Of a DNA stretch of 64,000 bases, positions 52,086 to 62,243 are shown piece by piece; position 1 is the first letter of the stretch; each line of letters opens with the position of its first letter. Source of the stretch: Telluria mixta. Lineage in GTDB: Bacteria; Pseudomonadota; Gammaproteobacteria; Burkholderiales; Burkholderiaceae_D. Location of the stretch: positions 744,001-808,000 of the forward strand of contig NZ_CP119520.1 in the NCBI RefSeq assembly GCF_029223865.1, read 5' to 3'. Under the pieces are notes generated by a model, which saw only the letters and a program-made list of their open reading frames with translations, did no database searches and was not told where the DNA came from. The position numbers were made by a program, and so were the translations under genes.

Positions 52086-52751
52086 ATGATCGAATTCCAG
52101 TCCGTCTCCAAGAAGTACTCGGATTCCGCCGACACCCTCGCGCTGTCCGACGTATCCCTGAACATCGCCAAGGGCGAGCTGGTCTATCTGGCCGGTCCGT
52201 CCGGCGCCGGCAAGTCCACCCTGATGAAGATGGTGGCCGCGATCGAGCGTCCGACGTCCGGCCGCGTGATCGTGAACGGGCAGGACGTCGGCCGCATCCG
52301 CAAGGCCGGCATCCCGTTCCTGCGCCGCAACCTCGGCCTGATCTTCCAGAACCAGCGCCTGCTGAACGACCGCCACATCCTGGCCAACGTGATGCTGCCG
52401 CTGATCGTCACCGGCGCGACGAAGGCCCAGGCCGAACAGCGTGCCCGCGCGGCACTGGACAAGGTCGGCCTGCTCGACCGCGCGCCGGCCCTGCCGATGG
52501 AACTTTCCGGCGGCGAACAGCAGCGCGTGGCGATCGCCCGCGCCATCGTCAACCGTCCGCAGATCATCCTGGCCGACGAACCGACCGCGAACCTCGACCG
52601 CGCCGCGGCCGACAAGGTCATCGACGCGCTGCACGCGTTCCACGCCGTGGGCGTCACGTGCGTCATCTCGACCCATGACGAGCAAGTCCTGGACAACGCC
52701 GCGCGCGTGATCCGCCTCGAACACGGCCATGTCTCGGGGGGTGGCGCATGA
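52086..52751 (+). CDS. ftsE: cell division ATP-binding protein FtsE
   Basis: 221-residue ABC ATPase. Walker A AGPSGAGKSTLMKMV, signature LSGGEQQRVAIARAI, Walker B IILADEPTANLD and H-loop STHDEQV are complete. With FtsX it activates peptidoglycan amidases through EnvC-type partners at the septum. Its stop overlaps ftsX by 4 nt. Confidence 0.96.
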   Translation: MIEFQSVSKKYSDSADTLALSDVSLNIAKGELVYLAGPSGAGKSTLMKMVAAIERPTSGRVIVNGQDVGRIRKAGIPFLRRNLGLIFQNQRLLNDRHILANVMLPLIVTGATKAQAEQRARAALDKVGLLDRAPALPMELSGGEQQRVAIARAIVNRPQIILADEPTANLDRAAADKVIDALHAFHAVGVTCVISTHDEQVLDNAARVIRLEHGHVSGGGA

Positions 52752-53668
52752 ACATCTGGTTCCGCCAGCACCGCTTCGCCCTCGGCGCCGCGCTGTCCCA
52801 CCTGCGCAAGGCGCCGGGCAGCTTCCTGTTCAACGTGCTCGTCGTCGCCGTCGCGCTGGCCCTGCCCTTCGCCGGCGTCACCCTGCTCGACAACGTGCGT
52901 CCTTTATCGGAAGAACTCTCCGTCGATCCGGAGATCAGCCTGTTCCTCAAGACCGACACCCCGCGCGACCAGGCCCAGGCCCTCGCGCCGCAGCTGCAGC
53001 AGATCCTGCGCGGCAGCCATGCGAAAGTCAGCTTCGTGCCGCGCGAGCAGGCGCTGGCCAGCCTGAAGGACAAGAGCGGTCTCACGGACGTGATCGAGAC
53101 GCTGGGCGACAACCCGTTGCCGGACAGCTATGTGATGAAGCTGGAAGGCTTCGCCAGCGGCGCCGACGCCACGCGCGTGGACGGCCTGGCCGAGCAGATG
53201 CGCGCCCTGCCGGGCGTCGATTCGGTGCAGGTCGACTCGGCCTGGGTCAAGCGTCTCGCTGCGCTGCTGGGCGTGCTGCGCCTGGCGTTGCTGCTGCTCG
53301 CGATCACCCTAGGCGTCGTCGTGATCGCCGTCGTGTTCAACACGATCCGCCTGCAGGTGCTGACGCAGCGCGAAGAAATCGCCGTGTCGAAACTGCTGGG
53401 CGCGACCGACAACTTCATCCACCGCCCGTTCTACTATACGGGCGCCCTGCTGGGCCTGTGCGCGGGCGCGGTGGCGCTGGGGGCCGTGGCGCTGGCGCTG
53501 CGTCCGCTGAACACGGCCATCGCCGAGTTTGCCCGCCTGTATGCGTCGGAATTCCAGCTGACGCCGCTGGCGCCGCTGGGCATGGCGGCCTTGCTGGCGA
53601 TCAGTGCCGGGCTGGGGCTCGTTGGGGCGATGTTGTCGGTGCAGCGGCATCTGGCGCGGCTCAGGTAA
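52748..53668 (+). CDS. ftsX: cell division ABC permease FtsX
   Basis: 306 residues with a cytosolic start, membrane segment 1 (FLFNVLVVAVALALPFAGV), a large periplasmic loop (residues about 50-170), and three further segments (LRLALLLLAITLGVVVIAVV, TGALLGLCAGAVALGAVALAL, LGMAALLAISAGLGLVGAML). FtsX domain signature RLQVLTQREEIAVSKLLGAT is present. It works with FtsE. Confidence 0.95.
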   Translation: MNIWFRQHRFALGAALSHLRKAPGSFLFNVLVVAVALALPFAGVTLLDNVRPLSEELSVDPEISLFLKTDTPRDQAQALAPQLQQILRGSHAKVSFVPREQALASLKDKSGLTDVIETLGDNPLPDSYVMKLEGFASGADATRVDGLAEQMRALPGVDSVQVDSAWVKRLAALLGVLRLALLLLAITLGVVVIAVVFNTIRLQVLTQREEIAVSKLLGATDNFIHRPFYYTGALLGLCAGAVALGAVALALRPLNTAIAEFARLYASEFQLTPLAPLGMAALLAISAGLGLVGAMLSVQRHLARLR

Positions 53669-53952
53669 GCATTTTTTCTTGCGTCCCGTGAACCCGTCCG
53701 CTGCAGGCCAGTCAAATCCGGCAGCGGACGCGAGGCATCCACCTACATGGCAACGTGCGCCAACCAACAGAAAGCGCAGCACGCGTCGCCTAATCTGTCC
53801 TCTACCGATTTCAAACGATACGAGTGCCACTTTTGAGCCGCATCAACTGAACCGCTCGTACCTGCTCTACAGTTGAATCGAACCCGTTTTTCTGATTCCT
53901 GCGGGCAATACTTTAATGAAACTTAAACCCATCGTAAGGGATATGGTGGCGC
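53669..53952. other. ftsX-rpoH intergenic region with a stem-loop
   Basis: No coding frame. GTCCGCTGC (53696-53704) and GCAGCGGAC (53721-53729) form a perfect 9-bp stem with a 16-nt loop just after ftsX, without a following T-run. The rest, up to the CIRCE element, shows no clear feature. Confidence 0.55.
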
Positions 53953-53982
53953 CTAGCACTCACCTCAAGAGAGTGCTAATAT
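53953..53982 (+). promoter_or_regulatory. CIRCE (HrcA operator) overlapping the rpoH promoter
   Basis: CTAGCACTC-N9-GAGTGCTAA (53953-53979) matches CIRCE (TTAGCACTC-N9-GAGTGCTAA) in all but the outermost base. Its right half merges with an extended -10, TGC-TAATAT (53974-53982), so HrcA bound here would occlude RNA polymerase. The start would be near 53990, giving a leader of about 120 nt to the rpoH ATG. Confidence 0.88.
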
Positions 53983-54111
53983 AACGTCAGACTATCGCGG
54001 GAAATGGTTTTGATAGCACCGTCAGCATCCCGACTACAAGCCAGCCAGCTGCGCCTTCGGGGCTCTGGAGATGGCGAGACGATGCAGCAGTTTATCTACG
54101 AGGGAGTGACT

Positions 54112-55002
<891 letters not shown>

Positions 55003-55021
55003 GCCATCCTGTCAGCCACCA

Positions 55022-55051
55022 ACAAAGGCATCTTCGGGTGCCTTTTGTTTT
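55022..55051 (+). terminator. rpoH terminator
   Basis: ACAAAGGCA-TCTTCGGG-TGCCTTTTGTTTT: a 7-bp stem capped by a UUCG-type loop followed by a T-rich tail. Confidence 0.88.
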
Positions 55052-55071
55052 ATCTGAACACACACACAAGA

Positions 55072-55127
55072 ACCGGGGTCAGAGCCCGGTTTCAGGAAAT
55101 TTCCCAAAACCGGGCTCTGACCCCGGT
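55072..55127. repeat. ACCGGGGTCAGAGCCC palindrome, copy 3
   Basis: Left arm ACCGGGGTCAGAGCCCGG (55072-55089) and right arm CCGGGCTCTGACCCCGGT (55110-55127) are perfect 18-bp inverted copies. It lies between the convergent rpoH and dienelactone hydrolase genes, as copy 1 lies between MerR and secA. Confidence 0.92.
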
Positions 55128-55128
55128 G

Positions 55129-56013
55129 TTATGCCAGCTTTGTCTTGAAGAACGCCATCGTCCTGCCCCACGCCAGCTTCGCCGCGGCTTCGTCGTAGCG
55201 CGGCGTCGTGTCGTTATTAAATCCGTGCTCCACGCCCGGGTAGACGAAGTGTTGATAATCGACGTGGTTCGCCTTCAGCGCGGCCTCGTACGCGAGCCAG
55301 CCGGCCAGGATGCGTTCGTCCTTCCCGGCGTCGTGGATCATGAGCGGCGCGCGGATGCGGGCGACGTCCGCCGCCGATGGCTGCATGCCGTAGAACGGCA
55401 CGGCGGCAGCCAGGTCCGGCAATTGCGTCGCGAGGTAGTTGGCGATGCCGCCGCCGTAGCAGAAGCCCACCACGCCGACCTTGCCCGTGCCCTGCGGCAG
55501 CGAAGCCAGCGCGTGGGCGGCGGCGATGAAGTCGGCGCGCGTCTTCGCCTGGTCCAGCTTGGGAAACAGTTCGCGCGCCTTGTCCTCGTCGCCCGGATAA
55601 CCGCCCAGCGGGTACAGCGCATCTGGCGCGAACGCGACGTAACCGTCGAGCGCGACGCGGCGGGTGATGTCCTCGATGTGCGGGTTCAGGCCGCGGTTTT
55701 CGTGCACGACGAGGATCGTCGGCAGCTTGCCCTTCGCGTTGGCCGGCTCGGCGAGGTAGCCATGCACCTTGCCGTAGCCTTGCGGCGACGGGAAGTCGAC
55801 GCGGCTCGTCTTCAGGCGCGCATCCGCGGGGGCGATGAGCGGCGCCGCGAACGATGGCGACAACTGCGCCAGCAACGTGGCGGCCGTCGTGCCGCCGGCG
55901 GCATAGCGGCCGGCACGCGACAGGAAATCGCGGCGCGATACGCGGCCGTGCACATAGCCATCGAACAGTTTCAGTACTTCGGGGTCGAAATCCGCTGCGG
56001 TCAAACGCGCCAT
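55129..56013 (-). CDS. Tat-exported dienelactone hydrolase family protein
   Basis: 294 residues. The N terminus carries a twin-arginine signal SRRDFLSRAGRYAAGG after a 25-residue cytosolic lead. The alpha/beta-hydrolase domain has the dienelactone hydrolase nucleophile motif GFCYGGGIANYLA (Cys instead of Ser), an acid residue near HDAGKDERI and His in VEHGFNN. It hydrolyses dienelactones or related esters/lactones; the periplasmic location suggests scavenging or cell-envelope esters. The start ATG 56013 follows GGAGA. Confidence 0.88.
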   Translation of the reverse strand: MARLTAADFDPEVLKLFDGYVHGRVSRRDFLSRAGRYAAGGTTAATLLAQLSPSFAAPLIAPADARLKTSRVDFPSPQGYGKVHGYLAEPANAKGKLPTILVVHENRGLNPHIEDITRRVALDGYVAFAPDALYPLGGYPGDEDKARELFPKLDQAKTRADFIAAAHALASLPQGTGKVGVVGFCYGGGIANYLATQLPDLAAAVPFYGMQPSAADVARIRAPLMIHDAGKDERILAGWLAYEAALKANHVDYQHFVYPGVEHGFNNDTTPRYDEAAAKLAWGRTMAFFKTKLA

Positions 56014-56054
56014 CGTGCCGTCTCCAGTCCGAACGAAATAAGCGCTAGCATACT

Positions 56055-57203
56055 TCAGATCCGGATGACGATGCGCCTCTTGAACAGCTGCCACAGCCCC
56101 GCCCCCAGCACGAGCAGCAGCAAGGCCGAATACGCGGCCGACGCCACCCGCGCCTCCGGAATCGCGTCCGCCAGCCACGCGGCCAGCAGGTCGTGCCCGC
56201 TGCCCGCGCCCGCCCACAGCTGCAGCTGCATCACCGTATCGATCAGCGTGATGCCGACGAAGGCCAAGGTCGCGTTGGTGCCGAACGCGAGCACCGGCCG
56301 CGTCCACGCGGGCGCCTCCTCGCCGGGCGGCACGAGGCGCATCAGGACGAGCAGCGACAGCAGCGTGAAGCCGCCGGACACCAGGGCAAAGCTGGGCGTC
56401 CACAGCTTTTTCACGACCGGGACGAGCGGATCGAGCAGGAAGCCGGCCAGCAGGCAGGCCACGCCGGCGATGGCAAGGACGGTCAACGTGGCCGGCCGAC
56501 GCGACCGCATCAGCAGCAGGGAGGCGGTCACGCCGAACAGCACGTTGACGAGCGCGCCCAGCGTGGACACGAGGCCTTCCGGATCGAAGGTGACAATGTC
56601 GCCGGTCTTCCCCCACGGCCACAGGTGCGCGACGCCGAACACGGCGCGGTCGACGACGGCCGGCAGCGAATGCATGGAATCGAAGCAGGCGCGCCCGCAG
56701 CCGGGCGCATCCCACGCGAGCAGCAGCGCCGCATAGCCCACCAGCAGCGCGACGCCGGCCGCCACCGGCACGCCCAAGCGCAAACCATCGCGCCGCAACG
56801 CCAGCACGCAACCGGTACCCACGATGGCATAGCACAGCCCGATACGCTGCAGGATGCCCGGCAGGCGCACGTGCGCGACGTCGAAGCCCGGCAGCAGGTT
56901 CAACAGGACGCCAAGCGCGACGAGCACGGCCGAGCGGCGCAGGACGTGGCCGACAAGGGCCGCCCTGCCCTGCCCCACGCGCCGTGCGAGCGCATACGGC
57001 AGGGATGCCCCCGCGCAGAACAGGAAGGCCGGGAAGATCATGTCGGCAATGGCAAAGCCGCGCCAGTCGGCATGCGTCAGGAACGTGAAGCGCCGCTCCC
57101 AGCCGCCCGCGTACGCGACCATGATCATGCCCATCACGGCAAGGCCGCGCAGCAGGTCGATGGCGATCACACGCGGTGTGGAAAGGTCCGATTTGCCCAT
57201 CAT
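56055..57203 (-). CDS. NagX-like membrane acyltransferase (HGSNAT/DUF5009 family)
   Basis: 382 residues with ten or so membrane segments. The family marks are RVIAIDLLRGLAVMGMIMV at the N terminus, DMIFPAFLFCAGASLPYAL and RLPGILQRIGLCYAIVG. Relatives include bacterial NagX and human heparan-alpha-glucosaminide N-acetyltransferase, which move acetyl groups onto amino sugars across the membrane. NagX genes usually sit with chitin/GlcNAc genes; none are adjacent here. Two consecutive ATG codons start the frame and no clear Shine-Dalgarno is seen. Confidence 0.82.
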   Translation of the reverse strand: MMGKSDLSTPRVIAIDLLRGLAVMGMIMVAYAGGWERRFTFLTHADWRGFAIADMIFPAFLFCAGASLPYALARRVGQGRAALVGHVLRRSAVLVALGVLLNLLPGFDVAHVRLPGILQRIGLCYAIVGTGCVLALRRDGLRLGVPVAAGVALLVGYAALLLAWDAPGCGRACFDSMHSLPAVVDRAVFGVAHLWPWGKTGDIVTFDPEGLVSTLGALVNVLFGVTASLLLMRSRRPATLTVLAIAGVACLLAGFLLDPLVPVVKKLWTPSFALVSGGFTLLSLLVLMRLVPPGEEAPAWTRPVLAFGTNATLAFVGITLIDTVMQLQLWAGAGSGHDLLAAWLADAIPEARVASAAYSALLLLVLGAGLWQLFKRRIVIRI

Positions 57204-57342
57204 GGGAGGAGGTTATGAAATCGATTTCAAATATGCGCCGGCAGGCCCGCCGCCGTCAAGTCATGATGCATAAATACACCCTCGGCAGCAGAATTGCCGC
57301 AAAGACAATAGAATGGAAGACCCCTCATCCACAGGAGATTCC

Positions 57343-57939
57343 ATGCAACTCATCGGCATGCTCGATTCGCCCTTCGTCCGCCGCGTCGCCATCTCGTTCG
57401 ACCTGCAAGCCATTCCGTTCGAACACAAGGCACTGTCCGTGTTCCGCAACTTCGACGAATTCTCCAAAATCAATCCGACGGTCAAGGCGCCGACGCTCGT
57501 GCTGGACGACGGTTCCTTCCTGATCGATTCCACGCTGATCCTCGAGTACGGCGATGCTCTGGCGGGCCGCTCCCTGCTGCCGGCCGCCCCGGCCGCGCGG
57601 GCCAAGGCGCTGCGTGCCATCGGCCCGGCGCTGGCGGCGTGCGAAAAGACGGCGCAGATCGTCTACGAACATTCGCTACGGCCGCAGGAAAAGCAGCACC
57701 AGCCATGGCTTGATCGCGTGCAGCAGCAATTGCTGGCGGCGCTCAGGCTGCTGGAGGCCGAGACGGGCGCGTTCGACATCGCCGCCCTGGACCAGGCCTC
57801 AGTCACGGCCGCCGTCACGTGGTCGTTCGTCCAATTGAACTTGGCGCGGATCGTGTCGCCGGATGACTTCCCGCGCTTGGCCGCCTGGACCGCGCTCGCG
57901 GAAGCGCTGCCGGTTTTCCTGCGCTATCCACTCGACTGA
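57343..57939 (+). CDS. glutathione S-transferase family protein
   Basis: 198 residues. The N-terminal thioredoxin-fold domain has the active-site start MLDSPFVRRVAISFD (Ser, with Phe-Val-Arg as in beta/zeta-type GSTs) and the glutathione-binding cis-Pro/Ser motif KAPTLVLDDGSFLIDSTLI. An all-helical C-terminal domain follows. RBS AGGAG is 5 nt before ATG 57343. Confidence 0.88.
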   Translation: MQLIGMLDSPFVRRVAISFDLQAIPFEHKALSVFRNFDEFSKINPTVKAPTLVLDDGSFLIDSTLILEYGDALAGRSLLPAAPAARAKALRAIGPALAACEKTAQIVYEHSLRPQEKQHQPWLDRVQQQLLAALRLLEAETGAFDIAALDQASVTAAVTWSFVQLNLARIVSPDDFPRLAAWTALAEALPVFLRYPLD

Positions 57940-58008
57940 ACGGCAAGCGCGCCGGCCCAGGCTGGCGGTTTTGCTATGATTGGTTTCACATAAACAACCG
58001 GACGTTCC

Positions 58009-58413
58009 ATGAAACTGCCGTCCCTAGCCGCCGTCGTGGCGGCCGTGTCGATGCCAATCCTGGCCGGCTGCGCCGCCCCTCCGCCGCAGGACGCCGTGTA
58101 TCCGCTCCGGCCCGAGCAGAGCGTCGTCCTGGCGCGCGGCACCGTCCTCACGTACGACAGTTACAGCGACAGCCGCTGCCCCGCGAACACGCGCTGCGTC
58201 TGGGCCGGGCGGCTGATCTTCCGCTTCCTGATCGACGGCCCGAACGGCGCCGAAGAATTCACGCTCGGCCCCGACCAGCCGACGGCGACGCCCGCCTCGC
58301 TGCACGGCGCCCGCATCACGCTCGACACGTCCGCGATCCCGCCCGCGCGCGCGGCCGGCACGCTGCGCCCCAGCGACATCATTCCCGTCACGCTCAAGAT
58401 CTCCGCCAAATGA
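58009..58413 (+). CDS. small lipoprotein
   Basis: 134 residues with a lipoprotein signal ending in the lipobox LAGC (Cys near residue 21). The mature part contains a Cys pair (SRCPANTRCVWAGR) and beta-strand-rich sequence. I recognise the CPxxxxCVWAG pattern from exported proteins of unknown role. The last 4 nt overlap the start of the gamma-glutamyltransferase gene (ATGA), so the two are coupled. Confidence 0.78.
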   Translation: MKLPSLAAVVAAVSMPILAGCAAPPPQDAVYPLRPEQSVVLARGTVLTYDSYSDSRCPANTRCVWAGRLIFRFLIDGPNGAEEFTLGPDQPTATPASLHGARITLDTSAIPPARAAGTLRPSDIIPVTLKISAK

Positions 58414-60164
58414 CCCATCCCGTCAATACCATCGCCTGCGGGCTGATCCTCTCCATCGTCCTGACACCGCCGCTCGCGCTCGCCAAGACCCCGGTCGCGA
58501 CGGGCACCGGCGGCGCCGTCGCCACGATCAGCGAAAAGGCGTCGGCCTCCGCGCTCGCGATCCTCAACAAGGGCGGCAATGCCATCGACGCGGCCGTCGC
58601 GGCGGCGGCCACGCTGGGCGTGACCGATCCGTTCAGCTGCGGCATCGGCGGCGGCGGCTTCATGGTCGTGTACGTTGCCAAGGACAAGCGCGTCGTCACC
58701 ATCGACCACCGCGAGACGGCGCCCGCGTCGTTCAGCCCGTCCGTTTTCCAGGAAAACGGCAAGGCCATCGATTTCGACACGGCCGTCGCCAGCGGTGCGT
58801 CGGTCGGCGTGCCGGGCACCGTGCGCGGCTGGCACGAGGCGCTGGAGCGCTACGGCACGATGTCGTTCAAGCAGGTGCTGGCGCCCGCGATCCAGGTCGC
58901 GACGAAAGGTTTTCCCGTCAGCGAGACCATGCACGGCCTGATCGTCGAAAACGAGAAGAAGTTCGGGATGTTCGAGACGACGAGCAAGCTGTATCTCAAG
59001 AACGGCACGGCCCTGCCGACGGGTACGATCGTCAAGAATCCGGACCTCGCCAAGGCCTACCGCGAACTGGCGGCGAAAGGCTACAAGGTGTTCTACGAAG
59101 GACCGCTGGCGCAGGCCGTCGTCGCGGCCGTCAACCGTCCGCCCGTCACGGCCGGCGTCCAGGTCCGCCCCGGCACGATGAGCCTCGCGGACCTCGCCAA
59201 CTACGAGGCGCGCATCCGCCAGCCGATCCGTTCCACCTACCGCGGCTACGACATCTACGGCATGCCGCCGCCCAGCAGCGGCGGCGCGACGGTGGCCGAG
59301 GCGCTGAACATCCTGGAAGGCTTCGACCTGAAGGCGATGCCGCGCGCGAACGTCGAGCACCTGTACCTCGAAGCGAGCCGCCTCGCCTTCGCCGACCGCA
59401 ACGCCTTCCTCGGCGACCCGGAATACGTCGACGCGCCCATCGAAGGCATGCTGTCGAAGCAGTTCGCGGCGCAGCGCCGCTCGCTGATCCGGCCGGACCG
59501 CGCGGCCGGCGTCGTCCCGGCAGGCGACGCCTTCCTGTACGAGAACGACCAGAGCTTCCCGCTACGCCCGCAGCAGAACCTGATCATGAAAGAAGGCACG
59601 CACACGACCCACCTGACGGTGTCCGACAAATGGGGCAACGTCGTGGCCTACACGTTCACGATCGAATCGTGGGGCGGCAGCGGCATCGTCGTGCCGGGCT
59701 ATGGCTTCCTGTTGAATAACGAAATGACGGACTTCGATTTCACCGGTCCGGCGCCGAACATCCCCGAAGCCGGCAAACGCCCGCGCAGCAGCATGGCGCC
59801 GACGATCGCGTTCAAGGACGGCAAGCCCGCCTTCACCATCGGCAGCCCGGGCGGCGCGACGATCATCACGACGGTGCTGCAAACGATCGTCAACTACATC
59901 GACCTCGGCATGACGATGGACCAGGCGATCGACGCGCCGCGGCTGTCGCAGCGCAACGCGAAAGAGACGTCGATCGAACCGGGTTTTGCGGGCACCCCGC
60001 AGGCCCAGGCGCTGGAACAGTTCGGCCACAAGTGGGAAGCAAAGCCCGAGGAGATCGGCGCCGCGAATGCCATCGTGTTCAATCCGGACGGCACCGTAAC
60101 GGCCGTCAGCGAAGGCCGGCGCCACGGCATCGGCACGGCGCTCGTGCAGAAGCGCGCGCACTGA
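58410..60164 (+). CDS. ggt: gamma-glutamyltransferase
   Basis: 584-residue Ntn hydrolase precursor with a signal peptide (LILSIVLTPPLALA). Autoprocessing occurs before the Thr of THTTHLTVSDKWGN, releasing large and small subunits. Large-subunit markers: VTDPFSCGIGGGGFMVVY and DHRETAPA. Small-subunit markers: RPRSSMAPTI and GSPGGATIITTVLQ. It cleaves glutathione and gamma-glutamyl peptides in the periplasm, feeding cysteine and glutamate recovery. Confidence 0.95.
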   Translation: MTHPVNTIACGLILSIVLTPPLALAKTPVATGTGGAVATISEKASASALAILNKGGNAIDAAVAAAATLGVTDPFSCGIGGGGFMVVYVAKDKRVVTIDHRETAPASFSPSVFQENGKAIDFDTAVASGASVGVPGTVRGWHEALERYGTMSFKQVLAPAIQVATKGFPVSETMHGLIVENEKKFGMFETTSKLYLKNGTALPTGTIVKNPDLAKAYRELAAKGYKVFYEGPLAQAVVAAVNRPPVTAGVQVRPGTMSLADLANYEARIRQPIRSTYRGYDIYGMPPPSSGGATVAEALNILEGFDLKAMPRANVEHLYLEASRLAFADRNAFLGDPEYVDAPIEGMLSKQFAAQRRSLIRPDRAAGVVPAGDAFLYENDQSFPLRPQQNLIMKEGTHTTHLTVSDKWGNVVAYTFTIESWGGSGIVVPGYGFLLNNEMTDFDFTGPAPNIPEAGKRPRSSMAPTIAFKDGKPAFTIGSPGGATIITTVLQTIVNYIDLGMTMDQAIDAPRLSQRNAKETSIEPGFAGTPQAQALEQFGHKWEAKPEEIGAANAIVFNPDGTVTAVSEGRRHGIGTALVQKRAH

Positions 60165-60176
60165 GTCTACGCCTGA

Positions 60177-61615
60177 TCACGCCATGCGGCCCGCCGGGAA
60201 CGCCGGCGGCGCGGCCAGCATGCGCTTCCAGTCGAGTCGCAATTGCACGAGGTAGACGGCCAGCGAGATTTCGATCAGCCACGGCCAGGGCGTCGTGCCG
60301 GTGAGCCGGCCCAGCCCGACCGCAACGAGCGCCTGCACGCCGGCCAGTGCGCCGGCGCGCAGCCCCAGCATCAGGTGCCAGCCGCCGGTGCCGTTCGCGT
60401 AATCGCCCAGCAGTCCCATCATCGCCACCTGGCCGGCCAGGCTGCACAGGCCGAGCTGGCGCAGCAGCGCGTCCGGCCCGGCATCGATGAGCAGCGACAC
60501 GGCCAGCATGGCCACGGTCAGCGCGGCCCAGCAGCCCAGCGCCTGGCGCAGCACGCGTCCGGCGAGGCGCCGGTTCAGGACCGCGGCATCGCCGGCCAGC
60601 GGCGTCAGACGCAACAGCGCCTGCTCGCCCTGCGTACGCCGCAACTGCTGGCCGTACTGCGCCGTGCTGAACGCGATGGTCAACGCGAGCAGGGCCGGGC
60701 CGACGCTCATCATCCAGCCGACGAGCGATTGCACGCCCGCCGCGTGCGTCCACACCAGCACGAGTCGAATGACGCCGCCGGCGATCAGGAGGGTGACGAG
60801 GCCGCCGATCCACGCGGTCCAGTGCGCGGACGGGCCCAGCGCGTGCAGCAGCATGGCGCCCGGATCGGCCCTGCGCAGGTTGCAGCGCAAGGCGACGAGG
60901 TAGAACGCGAGATTGCCGTGCCACGCCATGCCGTCGGGTGCGGGTTGCTTGTCCACGCCGCACTGGTCGAAGTGGCTGACGCGCCTGATCTGGTCGGCGC
61001 GCCGCGCGATGTACGCGTCGCCGCGGGCCGGGTACAGCCAGCGCAAGCCCCACATCGCGGCGGGAACGACGAAGAGCCCCAGCACGAGCGCGGCGGCGCC
61101 GCCCGTGGCCGCATCGCCCCATGCCGGCGGCAGCACGACGCGCGACAGCCACGGCCAGTTGCCGCCCAGGACGAGCAGGATCACGACATGCTTGTTACCG
61201 GCGCAGAGCAGCGCGAGGCCGAGCACGGACAAGGCGACGGCCGGCAACGCGATCCAATGGCCGATGCCGAACGCCATGCCTGCGGTGACGAGCAGCCAGT
61301 ACACCGTCGTCATCTGCAGCATGCGCCGGCGCTGGCGGGGCAGCAGCCACGCGTTGGCGGGCGAATTCATGCGGATGGAGCCGGGCACGAACAGGAAGCT
61401 CCAGACGAGCGCTAGCGCCAGCGAGGCGAAGCCGGCCAGCAGGCGCACGCCCTGTACTGTCCCCAGCGTGCCCATTGCCGCGGCGGATGCCATGAGGATG
61501 GCCGCGCAGATCCCCGCCGCGCCCAACCCCATGCCCATGATGCGCATGCCCTGCCCTCGCGCTGCGCCGCGGCTGCGCGCCAGATCAGGCGGAAATCCTG
61601 CAGCGCGGCGTTCAT
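60177..61615 (-). pseudogene. ABC-exporter permease, frameshifted
   Basis: The start MNAALQDFRLIWRAAAAQREG (from 61615) reads in one frame, but the body (MRIMGMGLGAAGICAAILMA onward, 456 residues from 61547) is in another. Adding one G to the GGG run near 61554 would join them as QREGQGMRIMGMG. The body has about ten membrane segments and no catalytic motif, typical of an ABC-2-like permease paired with the ATPase next door. Its start overlaps the ATPase stop by 4 nt. With the ATPase gene destroyed, real decay is plausible, though a sequencing error cannot be excluded. Confidence 0.7.
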
Positions 61616-61919
61616 TGCGTCACCTCGATGAACAGGTCTTCCAGCGTCAACGGTTCCACGCGCACGCCCGGCTCGCGCGCGAGGCGCGCGACGTCGTCGC
61701 CCGGCGCCTGCACGATCACGCTCGTCATCGCGCCCTCCTGGCGCCGCCGCAACTCGCCCGCCAGCGGCGTGCCAGGCAACGTGGCGGCGGGACCGACGAC
61801 GCGGCGCGCGCCTTCCAGCAGCGCATCCGTCTGGCCCTACAGCGCGATACGGCCATCCTTCAAAAACGCGAGATCGAACGCGACGCGCTCCAGGTCGGAC
61901 AGGATGTGCGCCGCATGCG
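61612..61919 (-). pseudogene. ABC-transporter ATPase, 3' fragment truncated by island
   Basis: Only about 100 C-terminal codons remain: HILSDLERVAFDLAFLKDG (just after the H-loop), then RIAL, an in-frame TAG (61837-61839, where a Gln codon is expected), GQTDALLEGARRVVG, and the terminal EPLTLEDLFIEVTQ. Walker A, the signature motif and Walker B are absent. Homology stops abruptly near 61919, where composition changes to AT-rich DNA. Confidence 0.82.
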
Positions 61920-61933
61920 CAAACTATATGATA

Positions 61934-62033
61934 ATGGACAGGCCCCGTTCATAGGGAAACGACCACACAACTTCACTTTCACTTGTCCATGTTCGTACAT
62001 AAAAAATGGACACAAGTGAGAAAACGTGTCCAT
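61934..62033. repeat. four TGTCCAT boxes at the island edge
   Basis: TGTCCAT occurs on the minus strand at 61934-61940, plus at 61984-61990, minus at 62006-62012 and plus at 62027-62033. The middle pair builds an imperfect inverted repeat CACTTG(TG)TCCAT. Clustered transposase-like binding sites at a sharp composition boundary suggest one end of a mobile element, but neither a transposase nor the far end is in the window. Confidence 0.55.
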
Positions 62034-62243
62034 TTCATTAACCGGCTTACGTACGCCTAACATAACTCCTTACTTGCTGCAAGGACAACAACCTCGTACA
62101 CTAAGCCATTCTTCACGTCTGCTGTCGACCAAGAGGGAAGATGAATCATCTGGTGCCGCAATTAGACTAACCATCTAAATCGAGGCCACGTAGATCAATC
62201 TCCATATAGCAATCAAGAAATATCTACAGATAAAAGCAGTAAA
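62034..62243. other. AT-rich non-coding leader
   Basis: No credible frame on either strand. It probably contains the promoter of the gene at 62244, but no convincing -35/-10 pair stands out. Confidence 0.5.
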
